NCBI GenBank assembly: GCA_002720635.1
Contig: PBJD01000026.1
Coordinates: forward strand, 1 to 47,907
Source: Flavobacteriales bacterium
Lineage (GTDB): Bacteria; Bacteroidota; Bacteroidia; Flavobacteriales_C; GCA-002722245
Reading direction: 5' to 3'
DNA length: 47,907 nt
Shown here piece by piece: positions 8,506 through 16,407 of the stretch (the stretch's first letter is position 1; the number at the start of each line of letters is the position of its first letter). A model generated the notes under the pieces. That model was not told the origin of the DNA. It saw nothing but the letters and a program-made list of their open reading frames with translations, and ran no database searches. A program made the position numbers and the translations under genes.

Positions 8506-9684
8506 TTACTCCGACATTTTTTCAAGGACTCTGAAAACAGGGTGGTTATTGTCGTAACAAATCAGAAAACTTTCTCTGGCATAATTTACATATTTCAACG
8601 TTTGAATTTCATCGTTAACCAAAGAATATGCCTGAGCGATATGCAACTGAATATGACCCCGGAACTCCATATCATATTTTTCTTTGTTTAATTTTTCTTT
8701 GTAAAAAGAAATAAGTTCATCGGAGTGGTTTGTTTTTATAAAGAACTCAATAATATCGGTGTTAATTGTATGCGATTTCCAATCTAACGCGAACATATTC
8801 TCAGCTGTAATCAATGCTTCTTGAGTTTTTTTCAGATGCAGAAAGGAATTTAGTAAATAATAATATGTATGATAAGTGCCTGGGATTAAACGATCGCAAT
8901 CTAAAAGTATTGAAATGGCTTCTTCATGTCTTCCTAATTTTCCCAGTATAGATCCTGTCATTTGACCGGCATCATTTTTATAATTGATGTATTTATATTT
9001 GGAGTAGGCCTTCCAGGCATGTTTTAAAGCCAGTTCATTACTATCCATTTCTGTATATATGTATGCCAAATTATAGTGGGTAGGAGCGTGATTTGAATCT
9101 AATATCAAGGATCTCTTAAAGTATTGAGTTGCTTTATCAGATTCTGAATTTAAATGATGAAAATACCCTAGTGCATACAATGATAAATAATCATTTATTC
9201 CATTTTTATCTGCGGTACTGTAAGCCGTATACATTCTTCTAAGGACTTCCTGCTGGCTAATTATCCAATCCCTGCCAAAGAGTATGAAAATATCGTAATA
9301 ATAGTCTCCTTTTGATTTTTGCAAGTTGTAATTTTCGGGGTTTTCTTTAATTAATGAGTCAAGAATTCTATCAATTTTAAATGGAAAAGTCGGAATTAGG
9401 TTTGTTTCAGCACGTTTTCGATGTTGTATAATAGTTTCTCCCGGTTTTAGATTTGTAAATGCAAATGCTTGATGTGAAACACTTTTAGTGAAATACTTTA
9501 AGCACATGTCTATCTTTTTTAAGTTTATCTGTTCTTTATTGATTTCGTTTTCTTTTGATGATAATAATTTCCAGGCATTGAGAAATTGTTTTTTTTCAAT
9601 AAGAGAATCAACATTCGAAAATTGGTGAGTATTTGAAAAGCAGAAATTAAAATAAAAAAGAAAAAGAAGCAGAAATTTATTCAT
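8506..9684 (-). CDS. Secreted TPR-repeat protein
   Basis: The 392-residue product has a cleavable signal peptide (MNKFLLLFLFYFNFCFS). The central region shows several tetratricopeptide-like helical pairs, clearest at LYALGYFHHLNSESDKATQYFKRSL and HYNLAYIYTEMDSNELALKHAWKAY, with weaker ones after. Such repeats mediate protein-protein contacts; no catalytic domain is visible. It is expected in the periplasm. It faces glutamate dehydrogenase across a 135-base divergent region. No partner can be named. Confidence 0.8.
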   Translation of the reverse strand: MNKFLLLFLFYFNFCFSNTHQFSNVDSLIEKKQFLNAWKLLSSKENEINKEQINLKKIDMCLKYFTKSVSHQAFAFTNLKPGETIIQHRKRAETNLIPTFPFKIDRILDSLIKENPENYNLQKSKGDYYYDIFILFGRDWIISQQEVLRRMYTAYSTADKNGINDYLSLYALGYFHHLNSESDKATQYFKRSLILDSNHAPTHYNLAYIYTEMDSNELALKHAWKAYSKYKYINYKNDAGQMTGSILGKLGRHEEAISILLDCDRLIPGTYHTYYYLLNSFLHLKKTQEALITAENMFALDWKSHTINTDIIEFFIKTNHSDELISFYKEKLNKEKYDMEFRGHIQLHIAQAYSLVNDEIQTLKYVNYARESFLICYDNNHPVFRVLEKMSE

Positions 9685-9735
9685 TGTATAAATTTAAGGT
9701 CTTTAATTCAGGAATAACTGGATATGAGTTTGAAA

Positions 9736-9745
9736 TTAACATCGA
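9736..9745. promoter_or_regulatory. Possible operator half-site upstream of gdhA (TTAACATCGA)
   Basis: The 10-mer TTAACATCGA in the TPR/gdhA divergent region is identical to the right half (plus two bases) of the 17-bp palindrome at 13153-13169. It is immediately followed by TACTTTG, a one-base-short version of the -7 element. Only one half-site is present, so this is tentative. Confidence 0.25.
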
Positions 9746-9819
9746 TACTTTGAGAAAAGTCCTGCGAATTTAAAAAACATATTGGATTGCAGCGTATTAT
9801 TGGTTAAATTACAAAGAAG

Positions 9820-11169
9820 ATGATGAATAAATTTGATGAGCAAATACAGGCGTTTATGAGAAAAAGTGAGCTCCGAAATCCTAATGAGCCAGAGTTTATT
9901 CAAGCGGTTCATGAAGTTGCGGAGGCTGTTATTCCATTCATAGCTAAAAATAAGATATATAAGAAAGCAAATATCCTTGAAAGACTAATAGAGCCAGAAC
10001 GTATTATAATTTTTAGAGTCCCCTGGTTTACAGATAAAGGGGAATATATGGTGAACAGAGGATATCGAGTTGAAATGAATAGTGCTATTGGTCCATATAA
10101 AGGCGGTCTTCGTTTTCATCCTTCAGTGAATTTGTCAATATTAAAATTTTTAGCATTCGAGCAGGTTTTTAAAAATAGTTTAACAACACTTCCACTGGGA
10201 GGTGGTAAAGGTGGTTCAGATTTTAATCCAAAGGGTCGATCAGATAGAGAAATTATTGGGTTTTGCCAATCGTTTATGACAGAGTTAAGTCGTCATATTG
10301 GCCCGAATACAGACGTTCCTGCAGGTGATATTGGAGTTGGGTCAAGAGAGATTGGGTATTTGTTTGGACAGTATAAAAGAATTCAGAATGAATTCACTGG
10401 AGTACTTACAGGGAAAGGAACATCTTATGGGGGCTCATTGATCCGTCCAGAAGCTACTGGATATGGCGCAGTATATTTTGCTCAACAAATGTTGTTAAAG
10501 AATAAAATGGATTTCCAGGGACTTTCGGTCGTTATTTCTGGTTCAGGAAATGTTGCTCAGTTTGTTTGTGAAAAGGTAATTGAACTTGGAGGAATTCCTG
10601 TTTCAATGAGCGATTCTTCCGGGTTTATATATGATAAGGATGGAATAAATACTGAAAAACTAAAGTTTATAAAGAAATTAAAGAATGTAAAGCGAGGAAG
10701 AATTAAAGAATATGCAGCTCATTATGGTTGTGAGTATTATAAGGAACAAAAGCCATGGGGTATTAAATGTGATGTTGCTTTTCCTTGTGCTACTCAAAAT
10801 GAGCTTAATCATGTATCAGCAAATGAATTGGTTAAGAATGGCGTTAAGTGCGTGACAGAAGGTGCCAATATGCCTGCAACCCCTGAAGCTATTGAAGTAT
10901 TTCAAAAAAATAATGTTCTTTTTTCACCCGGAAAAGCGAGTAATGCCGGGGGGGTGGCTACTTCAGGATTGGAAATGTCACAAAATTCGTTGAGAATAAG
11001 TTGGTCAAGAGAAGAAGTTGATACACGATTAAAAGATATTATGATTGGTATTCATAATACCTGTGTTGAGTATGGAAAAGAGGGTAAACAAACAAATTAT
11101 GTGAAGGGAGCAAATATCGGAGGATTTATAAAGGTGGCTGATGCAATGATTGCACAAGGGCATGTTTAA
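9820..11169 (+). CDS. gdhA: NADP-type glutamate dehydrogenase
   Basis: A 449-residue hexameric-type glutamate dehydrogenase, converting 2-oxoglutarate and ammonia to glutamate. The N-terminal substrate domain has NSAIGPYKGGLRFHPSVN and the active-site lysine stretch PLGGGKGGSDFNPKG, followed by DVPAGDIGVG. The dinucleotide domain carries VVISGSGNVAQF. Length and these motifs fit the small (about 450 residue) NADP-preferring assimilatory enzymes; coenzyme preference is inferred from the family. Start: two ATG codons stand in tandem (ATGATG) and the first is used here. The bactofilin promoter region overlaps its 3' end. Confidence 0.94.
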   Translation: MMNKFDEQIQAFMRKSELRNPNEPEFIQAVHEVAEAVIPFIAKNKIYKKANILERLIEPERIIIFRVPWFTDKGEYMVNRGYRVEMNSAIGPYKGGLRFHPSVNLSILKFLAFEQVFKNSLTTLPLGGGKGGSDFNPKGRSDREIIGFCQSFMTELSRHIGPNTDVPAGDIGVGSREIGYLFGQYKRIQNEFTGVLTGKGTSYGGSLIRPEATGYGAVYFAQQMLLKNKMDFQGLSVVISGSGNVAQFVCEKVIELGGIPVSMSDSSGFIYDKDGINTEKLKFIKKLKNVKRGRIKEYAAHYGCEYYKEQKPWGIKCDVAFPCATQNELNHVSANELVKNGVKCVTEGANMPATPEAIEVFQKNNVLFSPGKASNAGGVATSGLEMSQNSLRISWSREEVDTRLKDIMIGIHNTCVEYGKEGKQTNYVKGANIGGFIKVADAMIAQGHV

Positions 11170-11180
11170 TAACTTTTTCT

Positions 11181-11188
11181 TAAATTTG
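11181..11188 (+). promoter_or_regulatory. -7 element (TAAATTTG) for bactofilin
   Basis: TAAATTTG matches TAnnTTTG and lies 22 bases before the preferred bactofilin ATG at 11210. This supports that ATG over the TTG at 11150 that lies inside gdhA, which would be upstream of the transcript start. Confidence 0.5.
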
Positions 11189-11209
11189 AAATCAGAAAGA
11201 GAAAAAGTT

Positions 11210-11635
11210 ATGTTTAAAAATAGTAAATCAGAGGATATGGGTGTACCAGAAAATTTCGATACGAATACAATTGACAGAATTGCAGAAGGAACTACAGTAG
11301 AAGGGTCGGTGAATTCAACTAAAAGCATTCGTATTGATGGAAAAGTAAAAGGTTCCGTTTTTTGTGCAGGTCGAGTTGTTATTGGTCAAACAGGTTTGAT
11401 TGAAGGTGAGGTGGAATGTGATTCTGCAGATGTTGAAGGAACTTTAAATTCAACAGTAAGGGTAACAGGATTACTGGAATTAAAATCTACTGCTGTAATT
11501 AACGGAGATTCGCAAGTTGGTAAATTAAAAGTTGACCCAGGTGCTGAGATTAATGGTAAACTTGATATGGGTGGAACTGTAAAATCTATATCAAATACTG
11601 ATTCGGTAGATACATCTGTTGAAAAGACAGCATAA
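11210..11635 (+). CDS. Bactofilin (polymer-forming cytoskeletal protein)
   Basis: The 141-residue product (from ATG 11210) is a bactofilin (PF04519/DUF583): a right-handed beta-helix of short repeats with flexible ends. The core runs from about GTTVEGSVNSTKSIRIDGKVKGSV to KLKVDPGAEINGKLDMGG, with the characteristic hydrophobic/Gly periodicity (IDGKVKGSV, IEGEVECDSADVEGTL). Bactofilins form filaments without nucleotide and help organise cell-wall enzymes and cell shape. It follows gdhA closely but the promoter-like element suggests its own expression. In many Bacteroidota it sits beside an M23 peptidase; that is not the case here. The ORF-track TTG start would overlap gdhA and is less likely. 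Confidence 0.9.
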   Translation: MFKNSKSEDMGVPENFDTNTIDRIAEGTTVEGSVNSTKSIRIDGKVKGSVFCAGRVVIGQTGLIEGEVECDSADVEGTLNSTVRVTGLLELKSTAVINGDSQVGKLKVDPGAEINGKLDMGGTVKSISNTDSVDTSVEKTA

Positions 11636-11702
11636 GAACAAAAAAAACAGTTATTTATATCAAGTATGGTGCTTTGTTTTCTGAACTCAGGATCTCAGGC
11701 TT

Positions 11703-12461
11703 TTATTCGTGGATTATCATAACAGGTAGTGTCGGGGATCGGGCAAATTCTTCGGAATGGTTCTTTCTGAACAGCTTATCCATAAAACCGTGTTCTCTTC
11801 TTATAAGAACCAGTAAGTTATTATCATCTTTATGGTCGAGATAAAATTTGATTCCTTTTGACACAGAGGATTTTCTTATTTTTTTGAATGAGTGTCGGAT
11901 CTCCCTGCCAAAGTATTTATCCTCCCACCTCTTTTCTGTCTTTGTATGTGGGTTGGTTTTTTTGTTGGAAGTTTTAACGTGTGCTATCCTTATACTACTG
12001 TCCGTGCTTAACGCTATTTTTTTTAGTAAATCAAGTGAATTGGGGTTAATCAATGGCTTAAAATCACTGGCCCAAAGGATTTTATTCAAAGATTCATAAT
12101 GTGTGTCTTCAGGAATAATAAGTATCGGAGTATTGGTTTGAAGCATTAAATTACTTGTGTTGCTTCCTTTAAAAAGTTTTTTGATCCCTTGAGCTCCTTT
12201 TGTTCCCATTATAATAAGATCGATTTTATTTCTTGCTTCATAAGATTCAAAACCAGAAAATAAATCGCCTGCAATAAGCTCTAATTTAAATTCAAATGGA
12301 AAATGGGTTTTGAATTTTTCAACTCTTCTTTTGGGTCTGTTTTTGTTGTAAGCATGCAGGCATGTAATGGAGAAATTAAATTCTTTTTGGAATTCAATCG
12401 CGTAACTCATAGCACTATATGAAGTCTTAGAGAAGTCTATGGGAATAAGAACATTTAACAC
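11703..12461 (-). CDS. Tandem universal stress protein (UspA family)
   Basis: A 252-residue protein made of two UspA domains. The first (1-140) opens MLNVLIPIDFSKTSYSAMSYA and has the ATP-binding signature G-2x-G-9x-G-S (GTKGAQGIKKLFKGS). The second (about 141-252, KILWASDFKPL onward) has lost that signature: its corresponding end is LLVLIRREHGFMDKLFRKNHSEEFA. So one nucleotide-binding half may be paired with one structural half. Its start codon is GTG. A -7 element lies 26 bases upstream. Family members respond to stress or growth arrest; a specific role cannot be read from the sequence. Confidence 0.9.
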   Translation of the reverse strand: MLNVLIPIDFSKTSYSAMSYAIEFQKEFNFSITCLHAYNKNRPKRRVEKFKTHFPFEFKLELIAGDLFSGFESYEARNKIDLIIMGTKGAQGIKKLFKGSNTSNLMLQTNTPILIIPEDTHYESLNKILWASDFKPLINPNSLDLLKKIALSTDSSIRIAHVKTSNKKTNPHTKTEKRWEDKYFGREIRHSFKKIRKSSVSKGIKFYLDHKDDNNLLVLIRREHGFMDKLFRKNHSEEFARSPTLPVMIIHE

Positions 12462-12486
12462 CTAACTTTCCTCTTGTCTGCCGGGA

Positions 12487-12494
12487 CAAATTTA
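12487..12494 (-). promoter_or_regulatory. -7 element (TAAATTTG) for the universal stress gene
   Basis: On the minus strand TAAATTTG matches TAnnTTTG, 26 bases ahead of the GTG start. No convincing -33 TTG at the normal distance. Confidence 0.5.
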
Positions 12495-12555
12495 TCGATT
12501 TAAGTTACGATGATTTTAAATAAAACCCAAAGGGAAAATAAGTTAATACTTGCTT

Positions 12556-13104
12556 TTATGCGACCATTTTATATTTTTCCAGAAAATCAGTCCAATTCCA
12601 TATATAATTTTTAGTTGCCTCTTCAATAGATTTAATTATAATTGGATTAGGAGTATTGATTTTTTGAAAATGGTCCAGCTGGCAGTTATTTATTCCGTAT
12701 TTATTGAAAATTGCAGTTGCCATTGATTTTGGAAGATCGTTATTTGTTTTTTCTAAACTTGTAATATAATCTTCGTAATTGTTTATTTGCTCAAGAGTTA
12801 AATCATGTTCTCTGCCTTCTAAGCTTTCAATAAATTCATCAATTACCAAAATCCGCATTCTGTTCAACTGATTGGATTCAAAATGATATTGTAAATTGTA
12901 AAGGTTGGTGCTGAAAACTATGTATAAAAACCATTCCATTTGATTGGGTTTTATTTTGGGACTTTCCATCAATTCTGGAACTTCATTTAGAAATTCTGAT
13001 AGGGTTGGAAAAGTCTTTTCGGCAAGTTCATTTAAAGTACCCACGAAAACTTTGGCAACATGTTGCTCCTTCAACCTTTTTTTTCCCAATAATGAAAATG
13101 GCAT
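12556..13104 (-). CDS. Unknown 182-residue soluble protein
   Basis: I do not recognise this protein. It has 182 residues, no signal peptide and no membrane segment. It is rich in helix-forming residues (LNRMRILVIDEFIESLEGREHDLTLEQINNYEDYITSLEK), with conserved-looking aromatic patches (MEWFLYIVFSTNLYNLQYHF, YIWNWTDFLEKYK). An ATG start follows a good -7 element. Its 17-bp palindromic upstream site hints at regulation by a dimeric factor. Neighbours are a stress protein and a hemerythrin-like protein, so a stress-related role is possible but unproven. Confidence 0.6.
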   Translation of the reverse strand: MPFSLLGKKRLKEQHVAKVFVGTLNELAEKTFPTLSEFLNEVPELMESPKIKPNQMEWFLYIVFSTNLYNLQYHFESNQLNRMRILVIDEFIESLEGREHDLTLEQINNYEDYITSLEKTNNDLPKSMATAIFNKYGINNCQLDHFQKINTPNPIIIKSIEEATKNYIWNWTDFLEKYKMVA

Positions 13105-13126
13105 TTATCTTCGATTTTATTAAAAT

Positions 13127-13134
13127 CAAATATA
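13127..13134 (-). promoter_or_regulatory. -7 element (TATATTTG) for the 182-residue gene
   Basis: On the minus strand TATATTTG matches TAnnTTTG exactly, 23 bases before the ATG. Confidence 0.55.
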
Positions 13135-13152
13135 GTTGACAGGTTTTACTCT

Positions 13153-13169
13153 GATGTTAAGTTAACATC
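13153..13169. promoter_or_regulatory. 17-bp palindrome, candidate operator
   Basis: GATGTTAA-G-TTAACATC is a perfect palindrome with 8-base arms around one central base. It sits 18 bases upstream of the -7 element at 13127-13134, where a -33 contact would be, so an activator or repressor dimer there could control the downstream unknown gene. The right half recurs upstream of gdhA at 9736-9745. Confidence 0.4.
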
Positions 13170-13201
13170 GAATTTATTAACGCTTAAAAGTGAATTGCAG
13201 G

Positions 13202-13747
13202 TTAATTAATTTCAAGTTCTTTTTCAAGAATACTTGCTTTGGTGAATAGAAGCTTATTTTCGAGTTCATGGTGAGTTTCTAAATCAGCATCAAATTCTTT
13301 TAATTTAAAATACAGGAAATGAATAGAGGGTTCAGCGTCTTGTGGAGCAGTGAAATTATTTGTTAACTCCTTGATTCTATCCATAATATGATGACTATCA
13401 TCGTGGTCATCTTCCATCATTTCGATTGGTTTGGATAAAGTTCCGAAATTAGAGGGCTCTACTTTTGATCCTACAGATTTACTTACTGCCAATTTCTTAA
13501 AGTAAGGAAATAAAACCTCCTCTTCTTTCACTAAATGAATTGCTAAATCATCTGTGAACTTAGTAAATAGAAGTTTAATTTCTCTTATTACATCACTTTG
13601 AGTAGTATAATCCAGTTTATCAATAAGTTTCAGAATTAATGGGTAATTTGCTTTTAGATAAGCATGATGAGTATTCATAATATGATCAACTAAATCATCT
13701 AAATTCCATGATTTTAACATGTCAAAATACTCTTCGGATTGTATCAT
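13202..13747 (-). CDS. Hemerythrin-like di-iron protein (RIC/YtfE-ScdA type C-terminal domain)
   Basis: A helical protein of 181 residues from ATG 13747 (the track's TTG adds seven residues). It carries the histidine/glutamate pattern of the hemerythrin HHE domain: DLVDHIMNTHHAYL, LAIHLVKEEEVLFPYF, MMEDDHDDSHHIMDRI and LETHHELENKLLF. These match the ligand positions of a non-heme di-iron centre in the YtfE/ScdA/RIC proteins that repair iron-sulfur clusters after nitric oxide or oxidative damage. The N-terminal ScdA domain of longer homologs is absent. It is transcribed divergently from class II ribonucleotide reductase across a region flanked by an 18-bp inverted repeat. The repair role is a family inference. 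Confidence 0.85.
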   Translation of the reverse strand: MIQSEEYFDMLKSWNLDDLVDHIMNTHHAYLKANYPLILKLIDKLDYTTQSDVIREIKLLFTKFTDDLAIHLVKEEEVLFPYFKKLAVSKSVGSKVEPSNFGTLSKPIEMMEDDHDDSHHIMDRIKELTNNFTAPQDAEPSIHFLYFKLKEFDADLETHHELENKLLFTKASILEKELEIN

Positions 13748-13772
13748 ATTACAAAAACTTTTCTGCAAAATA

Positions 13773-13843
13773 ATAATAAATGATTACTATATGAACCTTT
13801 AAGCTATAAAAAACTGTTATATAATATAGTAAACATTTATTAT
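13773..13843. repeat. 18-bp inverted repeat flanking the hemerythrin/nrdJ intergenic promoter region
   Basis: The left arm 13773-13790 (ATAATAAATGATTACTAT) and right arm 13826-13843 (ATAGTAAACATTTATTAT) are inverted repeats matching at 17 of 18 positions, separated by 35 bases. The right arm includes the A and T of the nrdJ start codon; the left arm lies just ahead of the hemerythrin start. The two divergent genes are thus arranged nearly symmetrically. It may be a pair of operator sites or a looping element. Confidence 0.5.
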
Positions 13844-16325
13844 GAGTCATTCTTATTCAGACAATTGGACGAAATTGCTGACCTATTTTCAAAATGATGA
13901 ACTTGCTGCAAAAGTCTGGGTTGAAAAATATGCATTGAAATCTTCAAAAGGAAATTTGATTGAGTCTACTCCTGAAGATATGCACAAAAGATTAGCAAAA
14001 GAGTTTTATCGCATTGAAAAAAAATACATAAAAAACGAGTTGAAAAATGAAAATCTTTCGGAGTATGGAAAGGAAAGAAAACCTCTGACTTACACAACTA
14101 TTTTAAATTTATTTAATGAGTTTAAATACCTTATTCCTCAGGGAAGTGTAATGTCCAATTTAGGTGCAAAAAGTCAATTTTCTTCGTTGTCAAATTGTGT
14201 TGTGCTTCCCGACGTATTTGATTCGTATGGTGGAATATTATTTTCAGACCAACAGCTTGCTCAATTGTTCAAAAGACGATGTGGTGTTGGTTTAGATATA
14301 TCCAGTTTAAGGCCTGCTCATGAAGATGTTCAGAATTCAGCGATAACTACTTCTGGTGCAGTTTCTTTTATGGAAAGATTTTCCAATACAACACGAGAAG
14401 TAGCTCAACAGGGAAGAAGAGGAGCTTTGATGATAACTATGGATGTGAGGCATCCTGAAATTTTGGAATTTATACATTCTAAAAAAGATTTAAATAAAAT
14501 AACCGGAGCGAATATCAGTGTGAAAATTACAAATGATTTTATGCGATCGGTGCAAGAAAATAAGAGTTTTATTTTGCAATGGCCAGTTGATGCGATCAAT
14601 CCCACACTTAAAAAGGAAGTCAAGGCAAAGGATATATGGAATCAAATTATTAACTCTGCTCATAGCTCAGGAGAGCCAGGTGTTTTGTTTTGGGACCAAC
14701 AGCATGCCTACAGTACTTCATCTATATATCCTCAGTTCAAGAACACGTCTACGAATCCCTGTTCCGAAATTGCTATGCAAGGTGGCGATAGTTGCCGTTT
14801 AATGGCGATAAATTTGTATTCTTTTGTAGAAAGTCCTTTTCGTAAAACAGCAAAATTTAACTTTGAAAAGTTGTATGAAATAGCTTACGAGGGCATGAGG
14901 TTGATGGATGATTTAGTGGACTTAGAACTTGAACACATTACAACAATCCTGGAAAAAATAAATTCAGACATTCAACCCCGTTATATAAAAGATGCAGAGA
15001 AAAGAACCTGGGAGCTGTTGTATGAAAATTGTATTGAAGGGAGAAGAGTAGGTTTAGGTTTTACGGGCTTAGCAGATGCGTTAGCGGCTTTGGGAGTTGG
15101 TTATGCTTCGGAAGATGCTCGTTTGAAAATTGATGCTGTTATGCGTGTTAAATTTCAAGGAGAAATTGATTCTACCATAGACATGGCTATTCAGCGGGGG
15201 TGCTTTTCAGGGTATAACGCTGAAATTGAAAAACAATCCGATTTTGTTAGTAAAATGATGTTCCTCGAGTTTCGGGAAGCATGGGAAAGAATGCAAAAGT
15301 ATGGAAGAAGAAATGTTTCTTTTAGCACTGTCGCACCAACTGGAACGTTAAGTATACTTTCAAGAACCTCATCAGGAATTGAACCTGTTTATAGTTTGTC
15401 TTACAAAAGGAGAAAAAAAGTAAACGAGCATACCTCAAAGTCAAATCTTGATGAGTTGGGAGATTATTGGGAGGAATTTGAAGTTCTACATCCTAAATTA
15501 TTGGAATGGAAAAAAGTTCATCCTGAAAAGTCACTTGAGGATTCACCTTATTATGGGAATACGGCTTATGAAATAAATTGGAAGGAAAGGATTATGATAC
15601 AAAAAACAGTTCAAAAATATACTACACATTCCATTAGTAGTACTATCAACCTTAATTCGGATGCATCAGTCAATCAAGTAAAAAATATTTATTTAAAAGC
15701 ATGGGAGGAAGGGTTAAAAGGTATTACTGTTTATAGAGATGGGTCACGAGATGGTGTTTTGATATCTACTGATAAGAAAGGGGAAGTTGTAAAGAGGCCA
15801 AAGACAATTGCATGTAAAGTTATTCGGTTTAAAAATGAGAAAGAAAACTGGATTGCAGTTATTGGACTGTTGAATGAAAAGCCCTATGAAATATTTACCG
15901 GAAAAATTAATAGTGATTTTAATGTTCCCGATTATGTGAGTAAGGGATGGGTTCTAAAGGTTCGTGAGGCAAAAGAAAAAAGATATGATTTTCGGTATGA
16001 AGATGTTTCTGGAAATAGTATTACCATAGAAGGTTTGTCCAGAGCATTTAATAGTGAATACTGGAATTATGCAAAGCTTATATCAGGAATGTTGAGGTTA
16101 AATATTCCTGTTGAACAAGTTGTTAAACTGGTAGAAGAATTAAACTTATATGATTCTACCATTAATACATGGAAAAATGGTGTGTCCAGAGCATTAAGAA
16201 ATTTCATAAAACCAGGGCTTAAGAGAGAAGGAAGTGTATGTCCTTCTTGTTCCAGTGAGAATGCTTTGGTTTATCAGGACGGGTGTTTACAATGTATAGA
16301 TTGTGGTTTTACAGAGTGCAGTTAA
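13842..16325 (+). CDS. nrdJ: Adenosylcobalamin-dependent (class II) ribonucleoside-diphosphate reductase
   Basis: An 827-residue ribonucleotide reductase making deoxyribonucleotides for DNA synthesis. It resembles the vitamin B12-dependent class II enzymes, which work with or without oxygen. Visible elements are the thiyl/disulfide region LSNCVVLP, the catalytic core NPCSEIAM (Asn-Cys-Glu triad), the loop APTGTLS and a C-terminal zinc-binding tail (CPSCSSEN...CIDCGFTEC), expected to shuttle reducing equivalents. No small radical-generating subunit follows it, as expected for class II. I found no convincing cobalamin riboswitch in the 70-base upstream gap. It stands alone as a transcription unit, divergent from the hemerythrin gene. 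Confidence 0.93.
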   Translation: MSHSYSDNWTKLLTYFQNDELAAKVWVEKYALKSSKGNLIESTPEDMHKRLAKEFYRIEKKYIKNELKNENLSEYGKERKPLTYTTILNLFNEFKYLIPQGSVMSNLGAKSQFSSLSNCVVLPDVFDSYGGILFSDQQLAQLFKRRCGVGLDISSLRPAHEDVQNSAITTSGAVSFMERFSNTTREVAQQGRRGALMITMDVRHPEILEFIHSKKDLNKITGANISVKITNDFMRSVQENKSFILQWPVDAINPTLKKEVKAKDIWNQIINSAHSSGEPGVLFWDQQHAYSTSSIYPQFKNTSTNPCSEIAMQGGDSCRLMAINLYSFVESPFRKTAKFNFEKLYEIAYEGMRLMDDLVDLELEHITTILEKINSDIQPRYIKDAEKRTWELLYENCIEGRRVGLGFTGLADALAALGVGYASEDARLKIDAVMRVKFQGEIDSTIDMAIQRGCFSGYNAEIEKQSDFVSKMMFLEFREAWERMQKYGRRNVSFSTVAPTGTLSILSRTSSGIEPVYSLSYKRRKKVNEHTSKSNLDELGDYWEEFEVLHPKLLEWKKVHPEKSLEDSPYYGNTAYEINWKERIMIQKTVQKYTTHSISSTINLNSDASVNQVKNIYLKAWEEGLKGITVYRDGSRDGVLISTDKKGEVVKRPKTIACKVIRFKNEKENWIAVIGLLNEKPYEIFTGKINSDFNVPDYVSKGWVLKVREAKEKRYDFRYEDVSGNSITIEGLSRAFNSEYWNYAKLISGMLRLNIPVEQVVKLVEELNLYDSTINTWKNGVSRALRNFIKPGLKREGSVCPSCSSENALVYQDGCLQCIDCGFTECS

Positions 16326-16407
16326 TTGACTATTTAAGAAGTGTTTAACTTAAAATCGGTTATTTATGACGATATTTTATAGTTAAATTAGTGATGAGGA
16401 TATACTC

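Noticed and set aside
11150-11209. N-terminal extension of bactofilin into gdhA
   Set aside because: The TTG lies inside gdhA and upstream of the -7 element at 11181-11188; the ATG at 11210 fits.
13769-13841. Cobalamin riboswitch before nrdJ
   Set aside because: The gap is about 70 bases and lacks the B12-box and the fold size of a cobalamin riboswitch; the inverted repeat explains its structure better.
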